A stretch of 64,000 nt of DNA. Source: Bacillota bacterium (GTDB lineage Bacteria; Bacillota; Clostridia; Lachnospirales; Lachnospiraceae). The notes beneath the pieces were generated by a model, which was given only the letters and a program-made list of their open reading frames with translations, was not told where the DNA came from and made no database searches. Positions 7,710 through 16,264 of the stretch are shown here, in pieces. Every line of letters begins with the position of its first letter. Within the stretch, counting starts at the first letter, position 1. The DNA is taken from assembly GCA_023408815.1 (NCBI GenBank), contig JAEYJO010000078.1, positions 32,440-96,439 on the forward strand. The letters are read 5' to 3'. The position numbers and the translations under genes were made by a program.

Positions 7710-9335
7710 TTGATCAATGAAGATATGCTGATGCTGACAAAAGAACTGGTAAATATCAATAGTGTTAATACCACGGAGGGCGAGCGGGAAATCGGTTTGT
7801 TCATGGAAGCATATATAAGAGGGATTCCCTATTTCAAGAGGCATCCTGCTCAGGTAATCGTAAGAGAATTAAGGGACGATCCGCTTCACCGCCGAAATGT
7901 AATGGCGTTATTGATCGGAGAAAAAGAAAGAAAGAAAAGTACGCTGCTGTTTCACGGGCATACGGATACCGTAGGAATTGAGGAGTATGGAGCATTAAAG
8001 CCATTCGCATGCAAACCGGATGAATTAATGGAGTCGCTGGCTGGCTTGGATCTGGCACCGGAGGTAAGAGAGGACTTGGAATCCGGCAATTATCTGTTTG
8101 GAAGAGGGAGCTGCGATATGAAGAGCGGCGATGCGGTTTTTCTCGGCATTTTAAAAGAGATGTGCGGGCAGGTTCAGAATCTTAGCGGAAATATTCTGGT
8201 TTCCTTCAATCCGGTAGAAGAAAACCTGCACACAGGTATCATAGAGGGACTGGATATTTTAGAGGAGCTGAAGAAGACTTATGAATTAGAATACATACTG
8301 GCGATCAACAACGATTTCATATGCCCTTTATTCCCGGACGACCAGGTAAAAACTTTGTATACAGGAACTGTTGGCAAACTGCTTCCCTGTTTCTATATAC
8401 AGGGAAAAGAAACCCATGTGGGACAGTGCTTTGAAGGCTTTGATGCCTCCATGGTCGCGGCCGGACTGGTGGATAAGATTAATTTGAACAGCGCTTTTTC
8501 GGACGAATATGAAGGGGAATATACCTATCCGCCCTCTGTGCTGAAAATGAAAGATTTAAAACCATGGTACAATGTGCAGACAGCTTCGGAGGCATTCGTA
8601 TACTTTAATTATTTTGTTCATAATGCCTCTATGGAGGAGATCATCGGGAAATTAATCATGGCGGCTAAAGAGGTAATGCAGGAAACGCTGGCAAAAATCA
8701 ATGAAATGAGCACACAGTTTAGCAAGCTGAGCGGTCAGGCACATAGGGATTATGCGTACTCTTACCGGGTGATGACCTATGAGGAGCTTTGGCAGATTGC
8801 AAAAGACAGAGGCTGTAAGAAAGAGGATTTGGAAAGCAGGATTTTGGACGAAATGAAAAAGGGGACGGATAAAAGAGAAATTCCGATCCAGATAGTCCGG
8901 CATCTCCTTCATGCGGCCGGCATTACTGTTCCGGCAGTGATTTTATATTTTGCAGCGCCCTATTGCCCCCATAATACGCTGCAGGGCAAAGAGGAAAAAA
9001 TAATTTCCCAGATACGGAAAATCGTACAGGAGGTGTCTGCCGATACGGGGGAAATTTTCCGCTTTATGAAGTTCTTCCCAAGCCTTTCCGACAGCAGTTA
9101 TCTGAAAATAGACGATTCGGAGGAATCCCTCGGGCTTCTTATGGACAACTTTCCCGGAATGAAGGAGTTATATCCGATACCGGTAGAGCAGATAAAAAGG
9201 CTGAATATTCCGGCGGTCAATTATGGCTGCTATGGAAAAGATGCTCATAAGTGGACGGAAAGAGTGAATATTCCGTATACCTTCGAAGTATTGCCGCAGC
9301 TGCTGCGTAAGACGATCGCGTTCTATTTACAATGA
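7710..9335 (+). CDS. rocB: RocB-like M20-family amidohydrolase
   Basis: 541 residues, TTG start with AAAGGGGAG about 9 nt upstream. This is the M20 zinc-hydrolase layout of the long RocB (arginine utilisation protein) subfamily. It has FHGHTDTVG with the metal His-x-Asp, FGRGSCDMKSGDA with the second metal Asp, and PVEENLHTG with the Glu pair. The long C-terminal half is typical of RocB. In Bacillus rocB belongs to an arginine catabolic operon, but its exact reaction is not settled; amide or peptide bond hydrolysis is expected. First gene of the 7.7-18.3 kb cluster, so it may act early by releasing the guanidino substrate from a conjugate. Confidence 0.85.
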   Translation: MINEDMLMLTKELVNINSVNTTEGEREIGLFMEAYIRGIPYFKRHPAQVIVRELRDDPLHRRNVMALLIGEKERKKSTLLFHGHTDTVGIEEYGALKPFACKPDELMESLAGLDLAPEVREDLESGNYLFGRGSCDMKSGDAVFLGILKEMCGQVQNLSGNILVSFNPVEENLHTGIIEGLDILEELKKTYELEYILAINNDFICPLFPDDQVKTLYTGTVGKLLPCFYIQGKETHVGQCFEGFDASMVAAGLVDKINLNSAFSDEYEGEYTYPPSVLKMKDLKPWYNVQTASEAFVYFNYFVHNASMEEIIGKLIMAAKEVMQETLAKINEMSTQFSKLSGQAHRDYAYSYRVMTYEELWQIAKDRGCKKEDLESRILDEMKKGTDKREIPIQIVRHLLHAAGITVPAVILYFAAPYCPHNTLQGKEEKIISQIRKIVQEVSADTGEIFRFMKFFPSLSDSSYLKIDDSEESLGLLMDNFPGMKELYPIPVEQIKRLNIPAVNYGCYGKDAHKWTERVNIPYTFEVLPQLLRKTIAFYLQ

Positions 9336-9355
9336 GGCAGATAGGAGTGAACATA

Positions 9356-10519
9356 GTGAAAAACATAGTATTAAGCGGGAGAAAAATAGTAATGGGTATC
9401 GGTTCCCTCTCTTTTCTTAAGGAGCTGAAATATGAAAGGACATTGATCGTCACAGGAGGAAGCTCGATGATAAAAACGGGCGTCATCAAAGAGGCAATGG
9501 CTTATCTGGAGCATAAGGGCTGTGAGGTGAAGGTGCATGCAGGAGTTGCCGCCGACCCTACGATCGAAGAGGTTATGAGGGGAGTCGCTGTCATGAAGGA
9601 ATTTAAGCCTCAGGCCGTAATAGCCATAGGAGGCGGTTCCGCAATGGATTGTGCGAAAGCAATGCTTTTGTTTTATGAATTCCCAATGCTTACCTTTGAA
9701 AATGTGCTGGAAATAAATGCCCGGGGCGAAATTCCGAAGGAGCGGGAAACAAAGCTTATCTGTGTTCCCTCCACATCGGGAACCGGCTCGGAGGTAACGA
9801 GAGGAACCGTGATAACAGACCTTGAAAAGCAATTAAAGGTTCCTATTATGACAGATTGCCTAAGGCCGGATATTGCGATTTTAGACGGAAGGCTTCCGAT
9901 GACGATGCCGAAGAATATCGTGGCTGAAACGGGAATGGATGCGCTGACTCATGCTATGGAAGCTTATATCAATCACAATCTGGATGAATTCGATGAGGCC
10001 TTATGCAGCGGGGCTATTACGGGAATTATGAAATGGCTGCCCGTGTCATATAGGAAGGAGAACGAAGAAGTGCTGGCAGCACGGGAGAAGGTACACTATT
10101 ATCAAGCGATGGCAGGCATAGGCTTTGCAAATGTAGGGCTTGGGATGGTACATGGTATCGCCCATTCCTTCGGAGCTGTCTTTCACATGGCGCATGGGCT
10201 TACCAATGCAATTATTCTGCCTTATGCCCTGGCATATAATCGCCGGAACTGCGAAGTGGAGAATAAATTAAGGGAACTGTCCTATCGCTGTCGTTGTAAC
10301 GATATCGTAGAAGAAATAAAAGAGCTTACAAAACAGTTGAATATTCCTTCCAGTATTGCAGGCGCAGGGGTGGAAGAGAAAGATTTTCTGGAAAAGTATG
10401 ATATTCTAATCGATCATGCCATGCTTGGTGCGACGAGAGTCAACCCGGTACCGATAGATATGGATACGATGGAGAAGCTCATAAATGCGGTTTATTATGG
10501 TACGGATATAAACTTTTAG
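9356..10519 (+). CDS. Iron-containing alcohol dehydrogenase
   Basis: 387 residues from the GTG at 9356, chosen because AGGAG lies 8 nt upstream; an ATG at 9332 overlaps the rocB stop and lacks a ribosome site. Group III Fe-ADH features are an N-terminal dinucleotide fold with AIGGGSAMDCAKA, the conserved VPSTSGTGSEVT, GMDALTHAMEAY, and the metal histidines in GMVHGIAHSFGAVFHMAHG. Expected reaction: NAD(P)H reduction of an aldehyde or its reverse. Next to a class III aminotransferase this suggests the semialdehyde-to-hydroxyacid step (as in 4-hydroxybutyrate or 5-hydroxyvalerate formation), an inference from context. Confidence 0.85.
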   Translation: MKNIVLSGRKIVMGIGSLSFLKELKYERTLIVTGGSSMIKTGVIKEAMAYLEHKGCEVKVHAGVAADPTIEEVMRGVAVMKEFKPQAVIAIGGGSAMDCAKAMLLFYEFPMLTFENVLEINARGEIPKERETKLICVPSTSGTGSEVTRGTVITDLEKQLKVPIMTDCLRPDIAILDGRLPMTMPKNIVAETGMDALTHAMEAYINHNLDEFDEALCSGAITGIMKWLPVSYRKENEEVLAAREKVHYYQAMAGIGFANVGLGMVHGIAHSFGAVFHMAHGLTNAIILPYALAYNRRNCEVENKLRELSYRCRCNDIVEEIKELTKQLNIPSSIAGAGVEEKDFLEKYDILIDHAMLGATRVNPVPIDMDTMEKLINAVYYGTDINF

Positions 10520-10531
10520 GAGGACGGGACA

Positions 10532-11809
10532 ATGAAGAGCATGTATGAAAGATGTATGGATGTAATGCCGGCGGTAGCAAGACGGGCCACAACACTCGGC
10601 ATAACGGATTCCGAAGGCTGCTATGTATTTACGGAGGATGGCAGAAAGATTCTTGATTTCGCAAGCGGTGTGGCAGTGAACAACATCGGATGCAGAAATG
10701 AGAGAGTGATAAATGCCATTAAAGAGCAGATGGAAACCATGATCCACGTAGGTCATAATGTGGTTTACTATGAAGCCTACGTGAAGCTTGCCGAACGGCT
10801 TGTGGAACTGACGGGAGGAGATACCAAGGTATATTTCAGTAATTCCGGAGCGGAAGCAAATGAAGGCGCCATTAAGCTTGCCAAGTACGTGACGAAGCGT
10901 CCCGGTGTGATCAGCTTTAAGAATTCTTTTCATGGAAGAACGATAGGAACGATATCTATAACCGGTTCCAATGCCGCCTATCGGAAATATTATGAGCCTC
11001 TGTTACCAAGTGTATATTGGGCCGACTATGCGAATTGCTACAGATGTCCTTTCGCACAGAAGAAGGATACCTGTCATATGGAATGCCTCGGCCAGTTCGA
11101 GCAGATCTTTTCCAGACTTATTGCGCCGGAGTGTGTGGCGGCCATAGTCGTAGAGCCCGTTCAGGGAGAGGGCGGATATATTGCTCCGCCTAAGGAATTC
11201 TTAACAGGACTTAGGAAAATATGTGATGATCACGGCATTGTTCTCATATTTGACGAGATTCAGACAGGAATCGGCAGAACGGGTGAGCTGTTCGCTTTTC
11301 AGACCTATGGGGTAAAGCCGGATATCCTTACTTCTGCAAAGGCATTGGGAGGCGGTATTCCACTGTCGGCCGTCATTGCCAAAAAAGAACTGATGGACTT
11401 ATGGCCGGCTGGCGCCCATGGTGGAACTTTCGGAGGAAATCCGCTGGCTTGTGCGGCAGGCCTTGCAACTCTTCAGGTAATTGAAGAGGAGAAACTGCTG
11501 GATAACTGCAAAGAAATGGGAAGCTATTTTAAAGAGAGGCTTTCGGCTCTGCAAAAGAAATTCTCCTACGTAATCGGCGATGTCCGGGGGATAGGCCTGA
11601 TGCTGGCAATGGAAATCGTAAAAACAGGGAACGGGCCGGATGCCGTGCTTACCGATAAGATTAAAAATAGGGCATTGGAGAAAGATTTGCTTCTTTTGAC
11701 TTGCGGAGCAGACCATAATGTAGTTCGTTTTATCGCGCCTCTCATTATAACGAGGAGTGAGATAGATAAGGCAATAGAAATAATAGATGAGATTTTAAGC
11801 GAAAAGTAG
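10532..11809 (+). CDS. Class III (GABA/ornithine-type) aminotransferase
   Basis: 425 residues, AGGAGG site 7 nt before the ATG. Fold type I PLP enzyme of the GabT/ArgD group: FSNSGAEANEGAIKLAK, FHGRTIGT, FDEIQTGIGRTG, and the PLP lysine in TSAKALGGG. A Cys-rich insert CYRCPFAQKKDTCHMEC (about 170-186) is seen in a subset of these enzymes. Expected to move an omega-amino group (GABA, 5-aminovalerate, ornithine) to a keto acid, giving a semialdehyde for the adjacent dehydrogenase. Exact substrate unresolved. Confidence 0.85.
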   Translation: MKSMYERCMDVMPAVARRATTLGITDSEGCYVFTEDGRKILDFASGVAVNNIGCRNERVINAIKEQMETMIHVGHNVVYYEAYVKLAERLVELTGGDTKVYFSNSGAEANEGAIKLAKYVTKRPGVISFKNSFHGRTIGTISITGSNAAYRKYYEPLLPSVYWADYANCYRCPFAQKKDTCHMECLGQFEQIFSRLIAPECVAAIVVEPVQGEGGYIAPPKEFLTGLRKICDDHGIVLIFDEIQTGIGRTGELFAFQTYGVKPDILTSAKALGGGIPLSAVIAKKELMDLWPAGAHGGTFGGNPLACAAGLATLQVIEEEKLLDNCKEMGSYFKERLSALQKKFSYVIGDVRGIGLMLAMEIVKTGNGPDAVLTDKIKNRALEKDLLLLTCGADHNVVRFIAPLIITRSEIDKAIEIIDEILSEK

Positions 11810-11819
11810 GCGGAATATT

Positions 11820-12737
11820 ATGGTTATTTTTCAACAAATGCTGCTATTTTTTATTATAATGCTCCTGGGATATTATGGGGCCCGAAAAGGCATACTGGAT
11901 GACGGTGCAGGAAAGAGTCTGTCGTGGCTGGTGGTTCATATTGCCAATCCCGCATTGATATTGTCAGGCTGTGCAGGAGGACAGATGGCGGTAAAAGAGC
12001 TGCTGTTCACAGGTATACTTGCGTCCTTGCTCTTTTTGCTTTTGATAATATCGGCAGAGATCGTCATACCGGTGTTTTTCCGCGAAAGGGAAAAGAGAAG
12101 CTGCTATAAGGTGATGCTTGTTTTTTCCAACATGGGATTTATGGGATTCCCGTTGATTTCGGCAGTCTATGGTCAATCCGCCATAATGTATGCCGCTCTT
12201 TTCCTCATTCCCTTTAACCTTTTAATTTATACTTATGGAATTTTCCGCATTGGTAAAAAGGAAGACTTGGAGGGCAGAAAGACCGTGCAATGGAAACCGA
12301 TGTTAAATAGCGGAGTGATTGCATGTCTGTTAGCGATTGGAATCGAAGTGACCGGTTTTCCGGTTCCTGAAATGCCAATGAAGCTGATTGAAATGCTGGG
12401 CGGAATGACCGCGCCGCTCAGTATGTTGATTATTGGGGCATCCTTTCGGGGACTTTCCATTAAGGAACTGATCACAGATAAGAAATTATTGTTTTTTTCT
12501 TTTTTGAAATTAATAATACTTCCGGTGGCAGGCATGCTGTTTCTTAAGCAATTTGTAGAAAATCAAGTTCTGCTTGGCGTCTGCTTCATCGTATTGGCAG
12601 CTCCTGCAGGAAGTATGGTGGTTATTCTGAGCAAGCAGTACGGAGGCGACGAGAATACGGCAGTCAAGGGAGTAGCGTTTACCACACTGCTGTCCGTACT
12701 TACTATGCCTTTAGCCGCGAAGCTCGCAGGCTTGTAA
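11820..12737 (+). CDS. AEC (auxin efflux carrier) family transporter
   Basis: 305 residues, about ten hydrophobic helices in two five-helix halves. It has the AEC-type N-terminus (FFIIMLLGYYGARKGI), NPALILSG in the first half and APAGSMVVILSKQYGGDE before the last helix. AEC carriers export or import small carboxylates (malate, lactate and similar). It sits 10 bp after the aminotransferase. Likely role is exchange of a carboxylic acid substrate or product of the cluster. Confidence 0.8.
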   Translation: MVIFQQMLLFFIIMLLGYYGARKGILDDGAGKSLSWLVVHIANPALILSGCAGGQMAVKELLFTGILASLLFLLLIISAEIVIPVFFREREKRSCYKVMLVFSNMGFMGFPLISAVYGQSAIMYAALFLIPFNLLIYTYGIFRIGKKEDLEGRKTVQWKPMLNSGVIACLLAIGIEVTGFPVPEMPMKLIEMLGGMTAPLSMLIIGASFRGLSIKELITDKKLLFFSFLKLIILPVAGMLFLKQFVENQVLLGVCFIVLAAPAGSMVVILSKQYGGDENTAVKGVAFTTLLSVLTMPLAAKLAGL

Positions 12738-12773
12738 CAGACAGTAGATTCATACAGATAGGAGGTATCAGAT

Positions 12774-13760
12774 ATGGCGACTTTACAAATGTACATGGAT
12801 AGAAGTAAGATTGATAACTTATTCACATCCGAAGTATTTGAGGAAGTATGGGGGGAAGGCTTTGGTGTGAATAATTCTGTGGGTAAAATTAAAAGGATTC
12901 TAATGCACTGCCCGGGGGAAGAACTAAAGCAGCTCGCTGAGGGAGACTATGAGGAAGAGGCCGGCGCCAGGATTTTGAAAAGTAAAGAGGGAAAGATTCG
13001 AAATTATTTTAAGTCTCATGAGCTTCCGGATATCGGACTGATGCGGGAGCAGCATAACCGGATGGCGGATATACTGAGGGCGAACGGAACGGAAGTGCTT
13101 TATTTAGAGGACCCGGCAAACTATTGGACCAATCTGACCTTTACCAGAGATGTGGCGCTGATGCTGCCAAAGGGAGCTGTGCTGACAAGGTTTGCCATGT
13201 ATTTTCATCAGGGGGACACATGGCTTACGCAGAAGCTGTTGGCGGAGCAGAATATTCCTATTTTAGGCGCGATACAAGGACATGGAACAGTAGAGGGCGG
13301 TTCCTTTTCCATGCTGGATTCAAAGACGGCCGTTATTGGGAGGTCCGTCCGTGTGAACGATGCAGGAATCGAACAACTCCGGACCTTGCTTTCCTATCAG
13401 GATATCGAGCTGATTGTAGTGGATATGCCCGCTTATTATATTCATCTGGATGAAGCCTTTGTGCCCGTTGATAAGGATAAAGTGCTGGTAAGCACCTTTA
13501 TTCTTCCCCATTGGTTCTTAAAGCTGTTACAAGAGAAGGGGTATCGCCTGATTGAGACGGATAGAGAAGATCCCATGCTGACCAATAACTGTATCGCCAT
13601 GGAGCCGGGAAAGGTATTATTTTCTGCAAAGGGTGTGAATACGAGAAAGAATCTCGAGGAAGCAGGCGTTGAGGTGGTTGTGGCGGATATCTCGGAGATT
13701 AACAAGCTGGGAGGAGGAATTCACTGTTCCACGCTGCCGTTATTAAGGGAATCGATATGA
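12774..13760 (+). CDS. Guanidino-group-modifying (DDAH/arginine deiminase fold) enzyme
   Basis: 328 residues, start after AGGAGG. Features of the amidinotransferase/dimethylargininase superfamily: LMHCPGEEL near the N-terminus, NLTFTRDVALML (substrate Asp), GTVEGGSF (Glu), AYYIHLDEAF (catalytic His), and GGGIHCSTLPL with the nucleophilic Cys close to the C-terminus. These enzymes form a covalent amidino-Cys intermediate and hydrolyse or transfer a guanidine carbon. Subfamily and substrate are not assignable. With RocB, an aminotransferase and a semialdehyde-type dehydrogenase, an arginine derivative or guanidino acid is the likely substrate. Confidence 0.8.
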   Translation: MATLQMYMDRSKIDNLFTSEVFEEVWGEGFGVNNSVGKIKRILMHCPGEELKQLAEGDYEEEAGARILKSKEGKIRNYFKSHELPDIGLMREQHNRMADILRANGTEVLYLEDPANYWTNLTFTRDVALMLPKGAVLTRFAMYFHQGDTWLTQKLLAEQNIPILGAIQGHGTVEGGSFSMLDSKTAVIGRSVRVNDAGIEQLRTLLSYQDIELIVVDMPAYYIHLDEAFVPVDKDKVLVSTFILPHWFLKLLQEKGYRLIETDREDPMLTNNCIAMEPGKVLFSAKGVNTRKNLEEAGVEVVVADISEINKLGGGIHCSTLPLLRESI

Positions 13761-13792
13761 GCGGGGACAATTTCGCCAAAGGAGGAAGCAGT

Positions 13793-14419
13793 ATGAGTAA
13801 ATATGTAATTACCATAACCAGACAATTCGGAAGTATGGGGCGTCCCATTGCCCAAAAGCTGGCACAGAGGCTTGGCATCAACTATTATGACCGCGACATT
13901 GTGGATATGACAGCTAAGGAGATGAATGTGCCGGTATCCGTCATAGGGGAGCTGGAAGAAGCGGTGCAAGGCAAGTTCTTCCGCATGAAATATCCTTTGG
14001 GCATGGGAACCAGCGATATGCAGAACGATATTTTCGATACGCAGCGTAAGCTTATTCAAGGTATTGCAGATAAGGAATCCTGTATTATCGTAGGAAGATG
14101 TTCCGACTATATTTTGCACGAATACCCGAACAGTCTTCATGTTTTTATTTATGCTCCTGATGAGACGAGGTATGAGACATGTATAGAAAAGTTTTGTATG
14201 CAGCCCGACGAAGCCAGGAGAATGATGCTGGAGGTGGACAAGGCAAGAGAGCGTTATCATAAAACATATGCAGGATATTTGCCCCAGGATTACCGTTATA
14301 AAGATTTAATGATTGACAGCAGCCTGTTGGGAGTGGATGGAACGGTAACGTATCTGGAGCAGTTGGTGAATCTGTATGTAACGAAAGACAATGAGAAAAA
14401 AAATAAAGTGGAAAAATAG
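13793..14419 (+). CDS. Cytidylate kinase-like family protein
   Basis: 208 residues from the ATG at 13793, which has GGAGGAAGC upstream; an in-frame ATG at 13757 overlaps the previous stop and lacks a site. It starts YVITITRQFGSMGRPIAQKLA, the modified P-loop of the cytidylate-kinase-like family, followed by YYDRDIVD and IIVGRCSDYIL and a C-terminal Arg-rich lid (KARERYHKTYAG). These proteins are widespread in Clostridia, usually beside metabolic or transport genes; substrate unknown. True nucleotide kinase activity is uncertain because the P-loop is Gly-Ser-Met-Gly rather than GxxGxGK. Confidence 0.8.
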   Translation: MSKYVITITRQFGSMGRPIAQKLAQRLGINYYDRDIVDMTAKEMNVPVSVIGELEEAVQGKFFRMKYPLGMGTSDMQNDIFDTQRKLIQGIADKESCIIVGRCSDYILHEYPNSLHVFIYAPDETRYETCIEKFCMQPDEARRMMLEVDKARERYHKTYAGYLPQDYRYKDLMIDSSLLGVDGTVTYLEQLVNLYVTKDNEKKNKVEK

Positions 14420-14421
14420 TA

Positions 14422-14550
14422 TTGACAAGTATATATGCACATGATAAAGTATAAGAAATTAAAAAATGTATACAGTATACGGGGCGAATTATTCCACATA
14501 TGGAAGAAAACGAAGGCGTTTGATTTGAAATAGAATCAGGCGCCTTTTTT
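14422..14550 (+). ncRNA. Candidate short transcript: promoter plus terminator
   Basis: TTGACA (14422-14427), a 17-bp spacer, and TAAAGT (14445-14450) make a plausible promoter directly after the kinase-like gene. About 60 bases later a 13-bp stem (AAGGCGTTTGATT 14513-14525 with AATCAGGCGCCTT 14534-14546, one or two wobbles) and a T-run form a strong terminator. The implied RNA is about 94 nt and contains a GTATACaGTATAC repeat and a TTCC/GGAA hairpin. It fits a small RNA or a regulated leader of the ABC transporter downstream. No known riboswitch motif was recognised. Confidence 0.45.
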
Positions 14551-14583
14551 ATTGTATAGGACGTACGTCCTATACAATAAAAA
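14546..14583. repeat. 38-bp perfect palindrome
   Basis: Five T, then ATTGTATAGGACGT, its exact complement, and five A: 38 bases with no mismatch, centred between 14564 and 14565 on ACGTACGT. It overlaps the T-run of the preceding terminator. Confidence 0.85.
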
Positions 14584-14805
14584 CCCTCCGGGAGGATCGC
14601 ACTGCGGCGGCAAGGTTGGATGTCGCGGAAGCTACCCGCCGCAGGCGGAGAATCCTGCAAGCAGGATTCTTTTTATAAGTAAGAACGTGATTCAGGAGAT
14701 GATTTCTGCTTCGCAAAGCGAATTTAAATGCGGAAATCATGGGTTGCCGTGAACGGAGTGAACAGTAACAGTTTTTGACTCATTATTCGGAAAGGAAGGG
14801 CAATT
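14584..14805 (+). terminator. Gene-free stretch with stacked hairpins and an intrinsic terminator
   Basis: No coding sequence supported. Hairpins in order: CCTCC/GGAGG; CTGCGGCGG with CCGCCGCAG (about 14602-14645); a perfect terminator GAATCCTGC-AA-GCAGGATTC plus five T (14650-14674); and nested ATGATTTC/GGAAATCAT around TTCGC/GCGAA (about 14699-14739). The ABC transporter operon downstream must therefore be transcribed from after 14674 or by readthrough. Confidence 0.6.
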
Positions 14806-15543
14806 ATGGAGAATACGAAAATTTTATCCATTAGAAACGTATCCAAAAATTATAATTCTCTTCAAGTGCTTAAGAAAATTAATCTGGATATTAAACGAGG
14901 GGAAGTGGTCGCCATTATCGGACCCTCCGGCTCAGGCAAGAGTACGCTGCTTCGTTGTATGAACGCACTGGAAACGGTGAATGGAGGAGAAATTTGGTTC
15001 AAGGACCAATGCTTTACGGAAAAGTTTAAGGGCTATGACCGTTTAAGGCAGGATATCGGCATGGTATTTCAGCACTTCAATTTATTTCCGCATATGACGG
15101 TACTGAGGAACATTATGATTTCTCCGCTTAAGGTGAAGAAGAGACCAAAAGAGGAAATGACGGCAAAGGCTTTGGAATTATTGCGGACTGTAGGGCTGGA
15201 GGATAAAAGGGAAGTCTACCCGGAGATGCTTTCGGGCGGGCAGAAACAAAGAATTGCTATCGCGAGGGCACTGGCAATGGAACCGGAAATTTTATTATTC
15301 GATGAGCCTACCTCGGCGCTGGATCCCGAGATGGTTGGAGAAGTGCTGAACACTATGAAAAATTTGGCGGAGTCAGGAATGACTATGGTCGTAGTAACGC
15401 ATGAAATGGGTTTCGCCAGAGAAGTAGCGGACAGAGTGGTTTTTATGGATGAGGGAATCATCATGGAGGAAGGAACGCCTAAACAGGTATTCGAAGATAC
15501 GCAGAATGAACGGGTCAAAGCGTTCTTAGAAAAAATGTTATAG
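14806..15543 (+). CDS. Polar amino acid ABC transporter ATPase (GlnQ type)
   Basis: 245 residues. Walker A GPSGSGKSTLLR, Q-loop VFQHFNLFPHMTV, signature LSGGQKQR, Walker B ILLFDEPTSALDPE, switch His in VVVTHEMGFA. The sequence is of the GlnQ/HisP group. Its permease follows after 15 bp and its binding protein (17332) comes after a dehydrogenase gene. Drives import of a polar amino acid or, from context, an arginine-like compound. Confidence 0.92.
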   Translation: MENTKILSIRNVSKNYNSLQVLKKINLDIKRGEVVAIIGPSGSGKSTLLRCMNALETVNGGEIWFKDQCFTEKFKGYDRLRQDIGMVFQHFNLFPHMTVLRNIMISPLKVKKRPKEEMTAKALELLRTVGLEDKREVYPEMLSGGQKQRIAIARALAMEPEILLFDEPTSALDPEMVGEVLNTMKNLAESGMTMVVVTHEMGFAREVADRVVFMDEGIIMEEGTPKQVFEDTQNERVKAFLEKML

Positions 15544-15558
15544 AAAGAGGGAAAGAAA

Positions 15559-16251
15559 ATGGCAGGAGTATTACAGGTTATATACAAATACCAGATTCTT
15601 ATTTGGAATGGCACTAAGATAACATTGTTGATATCTGTATTGACAGTGATTTTAGGATTGATATTCGGTACCTTAATGGCATTTATGAAGCTGAGCAGAA
15701 GCAGGATTCTAAGAATAATCGCAGGAATCTATGTGGAATTCATCAGGGGTACGCCGGTACTGGTACAGATTTTCATTGTATTTTACGGACTTCCGCTCAT
15801 GGGAATCAATATTCCCTCAATTATGCTGGGTGGAATGGATATTTCCAGACTGCTGTCAGGCATCATTGCCCTAAGCGTGAATTCTACGGCATATATTTGC
15901 GAAATCGTCAGAAGCGGTATTCAGTCCATTGACATAGGGCAGACAGAAGGCGGCAAGGCACTCGGAATGAACGGTTTCAGAACGATGTGGTATGTGATTC
16001 TCCCGCAGGCCGTCAAAAATATTCTTCCGGCGATGGGCAATGAATTTGTTACGGTAATTAAGACCTCTTCACAGGTATCGGTCATCGGAATTGCAGAACT
16101 TATGTATGCGGCAGATACCATACGGGGGATTAGCTTCCGTCCGATGGAGCCCTTAGTCATCGTAGCAATGATCTATTTCATTATTACCTTCACACTGTCC
16201 TGTATGATTAAGCAGGTGGAGAAAAGGCTGAGGAAGAGCAGCCGAAGATAA
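15559..16251 (+). CDS. Polar amino acid ABC transporter permease
   Basis: 230 residues with five membrane helices and the HisM/GlnP-type features FIRGTPVLVQIFIVFYGLP in the N-terminal half and the EAA loop EGGKALGMNGFRTMWYVILPQ. It pairs with the ATPase 15 bp upstream; only one permease gene is present, so a homodimer is expected. Confidence 0.92.
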   Translation: MAGVLQVIYKYQILIWNGTKITLLISVLTVILGLIFGTLMAFMKLSRSRILRIIAGIYVEFIRGTPVLVQIFIVFYGLPLMGINIPSIMLGGMDISRLLSGIIALSVNSTAYICEIVRSGIQSIDIGQTEGGKALGMNGFRTMWYVILPQAVKNILPAMGNEFVTVIKTSSQVSVIGIAELMYAADTIRGISFRPMEPLVIVAMIYFIITFTLSCMIKQVEKRLRKSSRR

Positions 16252-16264
16252 AGGAGGAGAGGAT

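Noticed and set aside
10406..10933. 175-codon minus-strand frame across the ADH/aminotransferase junction
   Set aside because: Shadow of two well-supported plus-strand genes.
14552..14752. 66-codon frame in the hairpin-rich gap
   Set aside because: Begins inside the perfect palindrome and crosses several hairpins and a terminator; no ribosome site, no similarity noticed.
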